Below the pieces are notes generated by a model, which worked only from the letters and a program-made list of their open reading frames with translations, did not search any database and was not told where the DNA came from. A DNA stretch of 7,493 bases from an uncultured Lachnospiraceae bacterium (GTDB lineage: Bacteria > Bacillota > Clostridia > Lachnospirales > Lachnospiraceae), in assembly GCA_947174725.1 (NCBI GenBank), contig CAMWKA010000078.1, positions 1 to 7,493 on the forward strand, read 5' to 3'. The position numbers were made by a program, and so were the translations under genes. Position 1 is the stretch's first letter. Each line of letters begins with the position of its first letter. Of the stretch, positions 1-5,740 are shown piece by piece.

Positions 1-196
1 ACCCTACTTTATAATAAATATCATCCCTGCCATCGATCGCACGCAATTCCACCGGCAGCAAATAACTGATCTGATTTTCTGCCAGCATACGGAGTTCATA
101 ATTTTCCTCTCCACACTCGTTTTTATATACCAGATAATTCTGGTTCAGACTTTTTTGATATTCCATTTTTGTAATCAATTGATTGGATTCCTGCAT
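1..196 (-). CDS. DUF6382-like protein, N-terminal 65 codons (partial)
   Basis: The first 65 codons of a gene that leaves the window at its left edge. The ATG at 196 has GGAGG (206-210) 9 nt upstream and lies 23 nt after the preceding TadE-like stop, so it belongs to the same transcription unit. The visible residues include MEYQKSLNQNYLVY (11-24), then ELRMLAENQISYLLPVELRAIDG (36-58) and DDIYYKVG at the edge. This matches my recollection of DUF6382, a domain placed N-terminal to a phosphothreonine-binding FHA domain at the end of clostridial Tad loci. If that is right, the missing part should contain an FHA domain, and the protein would link the pilus to Ser/Thr phosphorylation. The FHA part is not visible, so the full product is inferred. 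Confidence 0.75.
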   Translation of the reverse strand, partial: MQESNQLITKMEYQKSLNQNYLVYKNECGEENYELRMLAENQISYLLPVELRAIDGRDDIYYKVG

Positions 197-219
197 GTCC
201 CTTTTCCTCCTTTTGTACT

Positions 220-717
220 TTATCTATCAAAATTCGCACTGTCATTTTGCACTTTCCGTATTCTTTCTATTGTCCTTAAAATACTGCAGCTTCGAAGTCT
301 TTCCGCTGTCTGTTCCACATAGATCTCCCAACTGTCCTCCTGATAGATATCCAGAAGAAAGATTGCTTCCGGAATCTGCATGACACCTCTGATTTTTACT
401 GTAACGGCCTCATGATCTACACTTACAATGATATCCTGAATTTCCATGGCAACCGTTTTCTGCGCCAGCAATTCCCCTGCCCTGGCTGCGGCCACGCCGG
501 CAAGAACCTCATTGTCCGCCTCCGCCATTTGACTTCCTTTGATTGCCGCAATACCGGCACATTCCATCAGAAGGGTCTTGTTGTACAAAAAGAAACCCAG
601 CCAGATCACCAGCAGACTGATCATGATGATGATTGGAATCAGAATGCATGCCTCTATCGTCATCATACCTTTGTTGTTTCCATATTCACGACTTTGAACG
701 ATTATCTTTTCTTTCAT
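220..717 (-). CDS. TadE-like pseudopilin (165 aa)
   Basis: Short TadE-like minor pseudopilin. I chose the ATG at 717, which has GGGGGAT (723-728) 5 nt upstream. The open frame extends to 771, but those extra codons are the two small hairpins of the spacer (731-745 and 758-782). Residues 1-17 form a leader ending NNKG, followed by MMTIEA: Gly17 with Glu22 at +5 is a class III prepilin cleavage site. The hydrophobic helix runs about 22-45. The remainder (about 46-165) is a mixed helix/strand extracytoplasmic domain ending in a basic helical tail with an AERLRSCSILRTIERIRKV segment, a shape common in short clostridial TadE-like proteins. It lies 168 nt downstream of the peptidase gene, and the next gene begins 23 nt after its stop. 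Assignment rests on leader, length and context; no enzymatic role is expected. Confidence 0.88.
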   Translation of the reverse strand: MKEKIIVQSREYGNNKGMMTIEACILIPIIIMISLLVIWLGFFLYNKTLLMECAGIAAIKGSQMAEADNEVLAGVAAARAGELLAQKTVAMEIQDIIVSVDHEAVTVKIRGVMQIPEAIFLLDIYQEDSWEIYVEQTAERLRSCSILRTIERIRKVQNDSANFDR

Positions 718-730
718 AATAATCCCCCAT

Positions 731-745
731 GCCGCCTTTGGCGGC
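731..745 (-). promoter_or_regulatory. GC-rich hairpin directly upstream of a ribosome binding site
   Basis: GCCGCC (731-736) and GGCGGC (740-745) form a 6-bp all-G-C stem with a 3-nt loop. It ends 2 nt before the GGGGGAT (723-728) that serves the TadE-like start at 717. Its closeness suggests it could affect ribosome access; this is inference. Confidence 0.6.
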
Positions 746-757
746 TCAAATAGCAAT

Positions 758-782
758 GAAAAACGCTGCATTTGCGTTTTTC
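758..782 (-). other. Hairpin with 9-bp stem in the peptidase-TadE spacer
   Basis: GAAAAACGC (758-766) and GCGTTTTTC (774-782) form a perfect 9-bp stem with a 7-nt loop. On the minus strand the 3' arm contains five T residues, giving a weak terminator-like look, but only three G-C pairs precede them. It sits between the long inverted repeat (784-864) and the hairpin at 731-745. Confidence 0.65.
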
Positions 783-783
783 G

Positions 784-864
784 GTGTGAAACTTAATATA
801 TCTTAGGCAGTATTTTTTACTGCCTTGCAGTGCTTTTTTACTGCCTTAGATATATTTTTCACAC
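784..864 (-). repeat. Imperfect inverted repeat with alternative inner pairings
   Basis: 784-812 pairs with 839-864 as 8 bp, a 3-nt bulge (792-794), 9 bp, one mismatch (804/847) and 8 bp: 25 pairs in all. The 26-nt loop contains a copy of the inner arm, because TTTTTTACTGCCTT occurs at 813-826 and again at 834-847. As a result 805-812 can pair either with 818-825 (an 8-bp local hairpin) or with 839-846 (the long stem). A further 5-bp hairpin, ACTGC-CTT-GCAGT, lies at 819-831. The element occupies the spacer between the peptidase gene and the 165-aa TadE-like gene. There is no T-tract after the long stem on the minus strand, so it is not a classic terminator. Confidence 0.75.
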
Positions 865-885
865 TAATCCTCCATGATGGCTTCC

Positions 886-1311
886 TTAAAATATCAAAAG
901 ATATCCCAGCAGCAAAAAAGGAATAAATGGAATGGTTGTTCCCCGACCCGCTTTTTTGATCACAATTAGCACTATTGAAAAAAATGCCGCTGCCAGAATC
1001 GCGTTCATCAATAGCAAAAGTGTATCCCGGTAACCTATCACTCCTCCGATGACAGCGGTCATAATTCCATCCGCTGTCCCAATACATCCTCCACAAAACC
1101 GCCCTATCAAAAGCAGAATTATACCAATCAGGATACCAACAACATATAAATACCCGTTCTTCCGCCAGTCAATATCTCTGTTTACTGCCATTAAAATTCC
1201 TCCTGCCAGAACATCCAGAAGCAGCAATCCTGCCGGAAGTCTTTTTCCTCTGATATCCCATATACTTCCTGCCGTCAACATTATGATCGTACCAATTCTT
1301 TGCAGCGTCAC
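886..1311 (-). CDS. A24-family prepilin peptidase (TadV/CpaA-like)
   Basis: Small polytopic aspartic peptidase expected to cut the leaders of the Flp prepilin and the TadE-like proteins at the cytoplasmic face of the membrane. From the GTG at 1311 it has 141 residues and about five hydrophobic segments. The two expected catalytic Asp residues are visible: Asp19 in SIWDIRGKRLP and Asp81 in GTADGIM, the position of the family GxGD motif. A GTTIPFIPFLLLG segment near the C-terminus matches the usual iPf.P motif. The size fits stand-alone TadV-type enzymes that lack the N-methylase domain. Start choice: AGGAGG at 1324-1329 with 12-nt spacing to GTG. Upstream in-frame alternatives at 1350 (ATG) and 1359 (GTG) overlap the preceding gene; the 1359 GTG has an AGGGGA about 9 nt upstream. 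Function secure, start uncertain. Confidence 0.9.
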   Translation of the reverse strand: MTLQRIGTIIMLTAGSIWDIRGKRLPAGLLLLDVLAGGILMAVNRDIDWRKNGYLYVVGILIGIILLLIGRFCGGCIGTADGIMTAVIGGVIGYRDTLLLLMNAILAAAFFSIVLIVIKKAGRGTTIPFIPFLLLGYLLIF

Positions 1312-1323
1312 GTTATATCCATA

Positions 1324-1329
1324 CCTCCT
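1324..1329 (-). promoter_or_regulatory. Shine-Dalgarno of the prepilin peptidase gene
   Basis: AGGAGG on the minus strand, 2 nt after the TadE-like stop codon (1332-1334) and 12 nt before the in-frame GTG at 1311. An ATG 1 nt downstream of it is out of frame and reaches a TGA after four codons. Confidence 0.65.
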
Positions 1330-1331
1330 GC

Positions 1332-2189
1332 TTAATGACCTGTTCCACATCTCGAACACGCCGATTTATCCCCTACCTGCGAAATCGGTACCTCTGTGAT
1401 CGTCCTTCTTAACCCACTGCAGGTCAATGATGTATGATAACATTCACCATAATCAGTAATAAAATAAATCTCCGCATCCCCATCGCCGCACAATTCACAT
1501 GCAGCGTAAATCCCACCGCTTTGGTTCCGACATAAGTCAAGTTCATCGTTTACAACCGGCCGAATGCTTAGATCAAGATAAGTACATGTCTTTGTCAGAT
1601 GAAAAACTGTTCCCGTCTCCGTAATATAAACCATTCTTTCCCTTGTGTCATTCGCACTGTCTGAAGCAACTTCATATCCGGTCCATGCCCGTACCCTGCA
1701 CCGGTTCAAAACCGAATAAGCGGGAAGAAAGAAAAAATTATTCCGTGGTTCTATTTTATATGACACAACAAGATCGATCACATCCCCTTCTGTCATGATC
1801 CGGGAGTATAAGAAATCTAATCCTTCACTTTTTCCTACTACTCCTGAAGAGCGCAGTTCCAACAGCATCGATCCCTTGATCAGATTATTTTTTACATATT
1901 GGTCTCCCAATATCGTCGCCGCAATCTCACTTATCTCTCCACTATCAATATTCATCTCACTGTCTGACGTATTTCCTGCAAGAACTTCCTCCGTCAGCTC
2001 TGCCGCCGGCGCATAGACTGCCATCTTTTTTGCTATCTGATGAAGCCGCTGCTCTAAGATTCCATAAAAATACAGCATATCCATAAGCGATAATATCGTT
2101 ATCATTAAGAAAAGAAACAGGGGAAGCAATATTGCTGCTTCCAGCGTCAAACTACCTGAATATTTTTTATTTTTGATCTGCTTTATCAT
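1332..2189 (-). CDS. TadE-like pseudopilin with two C-terminal Cys/His repeats
   Basis: 285-residue TadE-like minor pseudopilin. Its leader ends YSG, then SLTLE and a long hydrophobic helix (about 17-42). Gly12 with Glu17 at +5 matches a class III prepilin cleavage site. The middle (about 45-185) is an extracytoplasmic domain I cannot assign further. The last 100 residues contain two tandem copies of a small motif: MVYITETGTVFH197LTKTC202 ... C231xxC234, and IYFITDYGECYH252TSLTC257 ... C278xxC281. Each copy has H-x4-C followed by CxxC, which suggests a metal-binding or disulfide-bonded knuckle; the ligands are inferred, not shown. The start ATG has AGGAGG (2195-2200) 5 nt upstream. The gene follows the structured spacer at 2224-2383 and is read straight into the prepilin peptidase gene, whose AGGAGG begins 2 nt after this stop codon. 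Confidence 0.9.
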   Translation of the reverse strand: MIKQIKNKKYSGSLTLEAAILLPLFLFLMITILSLMDMLYFYGILEQRLHQIAKKMAVYAPAAELTEEVLAGNTSDSEMNIDSGEISEIAATILGDQYVKNNLIKGSMLLELRSSGVVGKSEGLDFLYSRIMTEGDVIDLVVSYKIEPRNNFFFLPAYSVLNRCRVRAWTGYEVASDSANDTRERMVYITETGTVFHLTKTCTYLDLSIRPVVNDELDLCRNQSGGIYAACELCGDGDAEIYFITDYGECYHTSLTCSGLRRTITEVPISQVGDKSACSRCGTGH

Positions 2190-2223
2190 CCTGTCCTCCT
2201 GTATTTATATGACTTTGTTACTT

Positions 2224-2383
2224 TAATAGAGGATCCGCTAAGACATCCTTTCCCGAACATAAACGGGTTATCGATCAGACCGGAAGGCCTCTGATACCCC
2301 AGATCAGATAGGAGAAATGAGTATAAAAATCGCATGTTGAGTAAATATATCCGGAAAAGGACATCTTACCGGACCCTCTATCA
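2224..2383 (-). ncRNA. Long intercistronic stem-loop, candidate structured RNA in the operon transcript
   Basis: In the minus-strand transcript, 2346-2383 pairs with 2224-2261 (position sum 4607) as a 38-position helix with no bulges: 30 Watson-Crick pairs, 7 G-U wobbles (at 2225, 2233, 2244, 2245, 2252, 2256, 2258) and one G-G mismatch (2238/2369). On the plus strand all seven wobbles would be A-C mismatches, so the structure favours the operon RNA. The 84-nt loop holds a second hairpin, GGGTATC (2293-2299) with GATAACCC (2265-2272). TCTGAT at 2290-2295 can pair with either of two ATCAGA copies (2274-2279 or 2303-2308). The element starts 6 nt after the DUF5702-type stop codon and ends 24 nt before the AGGAGG of the next gene. 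I recognise no named RNA class. A processing site, mRNA stabiliser or attenuator are all possible; a decayed inverted-repeat mobile element is the main alternative. Confidence 0.7.
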
Positions 2384-2389
2384 TCTTAT

Positions 2390-3895
2390 TTATGTATAAC
2401 GGCAGCTTCTCTGCATCAAAAAACTGTATCCATAACTGCTGGAGAACACCATTTGAAATGTTAGAGCAGCAATACACTGATCCAGACAAAAATTTTCATA
2501 GCCTGCAACATTTCTGATATTCATCTCCACAATATCCATACATCTTCCTGTTTTCTCTTCCATCGGCACCATATACAACAGTAATCTTAGGTAATCCTCA
2601 TAGCTCAGACCGGACTCTTCTTCACCTGATGAACTCTCCTCTCCCACCATGTCACTGATTGTTTCCACAGTAAGTCCTAACGCGTTTTCCAGACTCAGAT
2701 TCCATTCTCCTTCTCCCTTAAACAGGGGAACCCTGTTGCCCAAAAGCAACTGTCTGACATCCACAACGCTTTCTGCATAGATCCATGCCGCAATGATTGC
2801 ACCCTCAAACAATAACTCAAATTCCGGAAAAAGCAGGATAAAGGATAAGGAAACAGCCAGAGCCTTTGCTTCCGCTTTCAACTCCTGATTACCAAAAAAA
2901 TAAATGCTGTTCGCGCCGCCTCTGATCAACAAGATCCTTTCCGCAGTAATTCTCAGATTGTCCGTATCATTATTTTTTCCTGCTATGATATATTCTGTTT
3001 CATAACATAGTGGACTTCCCTCTTTTCTCTGACTGTAGTTGCCGCATTTTTCCATGATATATTCATTAAATAACAATCCTTCCACCAGCGGCGTACATTC
3101 TACCCAGCTCTCTTCCATGCCACTGCCCGTTACCAGACTTCTTCCCGTTACATAACTGTTTGGATCAATAGACGCGCCGGACACTTCATCCCCACAGACC
3201 AGAGGAAGAATCCCCTGATATCTGAGTTCGTTCAAAGATGCCGTCGGATCATCTTTTTCGGGCTCGTTCCATTCCTCCCCTTCCTCCAGATCCTCCGGTG
3301 GAGGAATTTCAATACTGTTGATTGCATTTTGGGCATTATCATTTTCTGCCATAATATCGCTGTCATACAATCCCGTCCTTTCTGTAACCGCGATCATGTC
3401 CTGCAGATCGTCCACATAATCTATTCCATATTTATTTAGCATATAAGAGACCGCCATATACCGAAACACCGCGCCCTGTTCATCTGTTGCGCGGGATGCC
3501 GCAAGAATATCCACCGACTCCATATTTAATCCCAAAAAATCTCTAATCCGCAAAATCGGAAGCTCCTTCTGCGGCTGTAGATTATAAGAAATATATTCCG
3601 CAAAATGCTCTTTCAGATGATCCAGAGATCCGGTCGGTTGTTCATAAGCCAGATCAACAAACAAAAGGTCATATTGTTCCAACAAAGGTCTGTTATATTC
3701 TGCAAGGACAGAATCCATGCCCATATCCACAACACATTCCAGCTGAAGTTTCATTGCATTGATCCTGCTGCCTTCTATCATTGTCAAGATCAGTGGGATG
3801 ATCACCGCTATCATCAATGCAAAATATATGTTCAACTCTCCCTTATATGATCTATGTACCTGTAAAATAATTTTCTGCTGTCTGACTGCTGCCAT
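2390..3895 (-). CDS. DUF5702-type pilus-locus protein (TadG-like position)
   Basis: 501 residues, anchored by an N-terminal hydrophobic helix (about 24-41) after a basic leader, with most of the chain expected outside the membrane. The pattern KGELNIYFALMIAVIIPLI, then MIEGSR, then EYNRPLLEQYDLLFVDLAYE (66-85) is what I recall for the DUF5702 family of clostridial Tad loci. The C-terminal block (YEDYLRLLLYMV near 432-443, a DIVEMNIR segment near 454-461, SSSYGY near 485-490) also fits that family, and the length looks complete. Gly19 precedes the helix, but Tyr24 rather than Glu stands at +5, so it is not a canonical class III prepilin. An acidic linker lies at about 200-218 and a second hydrophobic stretch at about 344-375. 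The start has GAGGA 6-7 nt upstream. Exact role unknown; it may be a minor tip or anchoring component. Confidence 0.85.
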   Translation of the reverse strand: MAAVRQQKIILQVHRSYKGELNIYFALMIAVIIPLILTMIEGSRINAMKLQLECVVDMGMDSVLAEYNRPLLEQYDLLFVDLAYEQPTGSLDHLKEHFAEYISYNLQPQKELPILRIRDFLGLNMESVDILAASRATDEQGAVFRYMAVSYMLNKYGIDYVDDLQDMIAVTERTGLYDSDIMAENDNAQNAINSIEIPPPEDLEEGEEWNEPEKDDPTASLNELRYQGILPLVCGDEVSGASIDPNSYVTGRSLVTGSGMEESWVECTPLVEGLLFNEYIMEKCGNYSQRKEGSPLCYETEYIIAGKNNDTDNLRITAERILLIRGGANSIYFFGNQELKAEAKALAVSLSFILLFPEFELLFEGAIIAAWIYAESVVDVRQLLLGNRVPLFKGEGEWNLSLENALGLTVETISDMVGEESSSGEEESGLSYEDYLRLLLYMVPMEEKTGRCMDIVEMNIRNVAGYENFCLDQCIAALTFQMVFSSSYGYSFLMQRSCRYT

Positions 3896-3980
3896 GTTCT
3901 GTCCTCAATAAAATTTTTATTTAACTCTTCTGGTTTTGTGACCTGATCGAATGATGTTTAGATCTGACCTATGTACCATT

Positions 3981-4148
3981 TTAGAAACTCGCCGTTTTTC
4001 GCGTGATCTGGTCAAACAGACTTTCCACAATCTCTGTGATCTCATTCCTAAAAATGATAACCAGACCAATCAATACCACAATGATCAAAATGATCTCCAC
4101 GGTTCCCATTCCGTCATCCTCTTTCATAAATTTTCTAATCATGTTCAT
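3981..4148 (-). CDS. flp: Flp1-like type IVb prepilin (55 aa)
   Basis: Probable main pilin subunit of the locus. I chose the ATG at 4148 because AAAGGAGG (4157-4164) lies 8 nt upstream; the longer open frame starting at 4199 has no such site. The 55-residue precursor has a short charged leader ending KEDDG, then MGTVE and a hydrophobic helix (about 17-35), then a short amphipathic tail. Gly13 followed by Met14-Gly15-Thr16-Val17-Glu18 matches the class III prepilin site: cleavage after Gly, with Glu at +5. The mature peptide would be 42 residues. It sits directly after tadC and before the DUF5702-type gene, and the A24 peptidase is encoded downstream in the same run. The strong ribosome binding site fits a subunit needed in excess. 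The Flp1-like family call is from my recollection of the GMGTVEIILIIVVLIGL pattern. Confidence 0.92.
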   Translation of the reverse strand: MNMIRKFMKEDDGMGTVEIILIIVVLIGLVIIFRNEITEIVESLFDQITRKTASF

Positions 4149-4156
4149 CTGCGTCT

Positions 4157-4164
4157 CCTCCTTT
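4157..4164 (-). promoter_or_regulatory. Strong Shine-Dalgarno deciding the prepilin start
   Basis: AAAGGAGG read on the minus strand, 8 nt before the ATG at 4148. It is the best ribosome binding site in the locus and excludes the 17-residue longer start at 4199. Confidence 0.85.
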
Positions 4165-4195
4165 CCTGTTTCCCTCACTGATCTATATCCATGGA

Positions 4196-5647
4196 TCACA
4201 TCCCGATTGATAAAAAAGATGGAACCATGATGACAACCATAACAATACCCAGCATCAGGAACATGGGAAGCATCAACTTGGAACCGGCTGTTTCCCCCAA
4301 CTGTTTTGCTTTGTTCTTTCTTTCTTCAAATGCATCTTTAACCTCCCGGTTCAATTCCGGCAAAAATCCCTTTGCTCCCATCCTGATATTCTGTTCCAGC
4401 AGCGCAGCAAATTTAACATACTTCTGCACCTGACATCTTCCTGCAAAATGCTGATATGCTTCTATCTCTCCGATACCGCTTTCCATTTCATATAAAGTAA
4501 ACAGCATTTCCTCATAAACATATCTGGCTGCCTGTCCCTTCTCCCTGCGCCGTCTGTAATCCGTCACAACTTTCTTCCATGCTCCTCTGACGGTCATGCC
4601 TGCCCCGATAAAAAGCGTCATCTTACTGACTACCTCAGGATAATCCAACAACATCTGTTCGCTGCGTTCCTTTATTTGTTTATCCAGATCATTACTCTGT
4701 CCCCAAAAGACAGCCACACTGCTACAGATTACAAGCAGCAGCAATATCAATGCATTCTGCTTTTTCTGTTCTGACCAGACCACCCTTACACCGTCTATCT
4801 CTTCCGGCAGAAGAATCTCCGTTTTCTCCGGCGACCGATTGACGACCTCATCCAGTCTTTGCTGCAGATCTCTTCTAATCTGTTCTTCCCTGCTCAGTTC
4901 TATGGGATAGATCATCAGGGGAAAGCTATAGATCTCTATAAAATCCTTGTAACTGACTGTTGCTGATAATGTGATCAACTCACCTTCCTCCGATATCTCT
5001 TCCCCAAATACTCCATATCGGTCCAGTACGTCTTCATCACTGCTGCTCCATTTGATCTGAAACGGATAACCATTTACCCCTTTAACCAAATTTACTTTTT
5101 GACTGACCTGATCTGCCGATACATTCTCCCCAAGGACTGTTCCCTCCAACGTTTCATAAAAGGACGGCAGCATTTCTTGAATTTCATCCACAGTATACTG
5201 TCTTTCTTCTATGGTGATCTCCACCGTCTGGCTCGTATCTTCCCCAATCGACGCAGTAAGATATGCCGTATATTCACCCTCCGAATGTTCCCTTCGGTTT
5301 AAAAACCTTCCATCCTGCAAATATCCGTTTCCCTGATCCTTAATTTCTATCAGGACAGCAATGATACAACCCACAAATAACGTCAGAAGACAAAGCGCCG
5401 TTTTTTCCGCCAGAAACCATTTTTCCTGCGCCTTTGCATTATCAGAAGGATGCAGTGTCCTAAGCTTCTCACCATCCTTGACAAAAACAGGCAGTTCACC
5501 GACACGTCCTGCGATCCATACGCCTGCCCGGTAGAATGGCCGCAGGAAAGCCGAAAGTTCTTTCCTCTCCGGCAGTTTTTCCTTTCTTGTATGCAGAAGA
5601 AGAATCGCCTGTATTCCCAAAATAACAGTCAAAATCCCGATGATCAT
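4196..5647 (-). CDS. tadC: TadC-like platform protein with extracytoplasmic Ig-like insert
   Basis: Second inner-membrane platform protein of the Tad system, 483 residues. It has a membrane segment at 2-18, a cytoplasmic stretch, and a membrane segment at about 84-102. An extracytoplasmic region of about 195 residues (103-297) follows, then a membrane segment at 298-315, a T2SSF-like cytoplasmic region at 316-455, and a C-terminal membrane segment at about 456-479. Residues of roughly 185-248 carry an IKWSSSDEDVLDRYG segment followed by ELITLSATVSY and a terminal strand. This is the signature of atrophied bacterial Ig-like domains (W.SSd..vid..G, then vtLtAtv). The T2SSF part keeps the GAGMTVRGAWKKV and GETAGSKLMLPMFLML segments typical of TadC C-termini. 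The start ATG has AAAGGA upstream with about 10-nt spacing. The gene follows tadB after a 124-nt spacer, and the pilin starts 47 nt downstream of its stop. Orientation assumes standard topology. Confidence 0.9.
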   Translation of the reverse strand: MIIGILTVILGIQAILLLHTRKEKLPERKELSAFLRPFYRAGVWIAGRVGELPVFVKDGEKLRTLHPSDNAKAQEKWFLAEKTALCLLTLFVGCIIAVLIEIKDQGNGYLQDGRFLNRREHSEGEYTAYLTASIGEDTSQTVEITIEERQYTVDEIQEMLPSFYETLEGTVLGENVSADQVSQKVNLVKGVNGYPFQIKWSSSDEDVLDRYGVFGEEISEEGELITLSATVSYKDFIEIYSFPLMIYPIELSREEQIRRDLQQRLDEVVNRSPEKTEILLPEEIDGVRVVWSEQKKQNALILLLLVICSSVAVFWGQSNDLDKQIKERSEQMLLDYPEVVSKMTLFIGAGMTVRGAWKKVVTDYRRRREKGQAARYVYEEMLFTLYEMESGIGEIEAYQHFAGRCQVQKYVKFAALLEQNIRMGAKGFLPELNREVKDAFEERKNKAKQLGETAGSKLMLPMFLMLGIVMVVIMVPSFLSIGM

Positions 5648-5707
5648 TGATTTTATTTCCTTTCCGTATCTATGTTGTTTTGCAGATGATTTACTATATT
5701 AAAAATA

Positions 5708-5740
5708 TTTTTTAGATAATTTTTTTAGATAATTTTTTTA
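5708..5740. repeat. AT-rich 13-bp tandem repeat in the tadB-tadC spacer
   Basis: TTTTTTAGATAAT occurs at 5708-5720 and again, identically, at 5721-5733, followed by a partial third unit (TTTTTTA) at 5734-5740. It lies in the 124-nt spacer (5648-5771) between tadB and tadC, next to a 12-bp AT palindrome at 5701-5712. Such homopolymer-rich repeats are prone to copy-number slippage. Any effect on expression of tadC is inference. Confidence 0.8.

Noticed and set aside
813..847. The 21-nt spaced direct repeat as a CRISPR fragment
   Set aside because: There are only two 14-nt units rich in T, no regular spacers and no cas genes; the units are part of an inverted repeat.
803..1096. Minus-strand frame of 97 codons overlapping the peptidase gene
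   Set aside because: It is a shifted frame within the peptidase coding region and runs into the inverted repeat; the peptidase frame has catalytic motifs and this one has none.
183..1399. Plus-strand open frames at 183-383, 412-753 and 1049-1399
   Set aside because: They are antisense to well-supported minus-strand genes, have no ribosome binding site or recognisable family, and their compositions look like reverse-strand shadows.
2224..2383. The long stem-loop as an insertion sequence or MITE
   Set aside because: No target-site duplication is visible at the arm ends, it does not interrupt a gene, and the wobbles are all compatible with pairing in one strand. Not excluded, since I cannot search for other copies.
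2304..2489. Minus-strand frame of 61 codons across the DUF5702-type 3' end and the stem-loop
   Set aside because: It is out of frame with the DUF5702-type C-terminus, which matches its family to the end, and the rest is the structured spacer.
3896..3980. Possible regulatory structure between the prepilin and DUF5702-type genes
   Set aside because: It contains only an AT near-palindrome at about 3907-3921 and short GATC/TGACCT repeats that do not form a stable stem.
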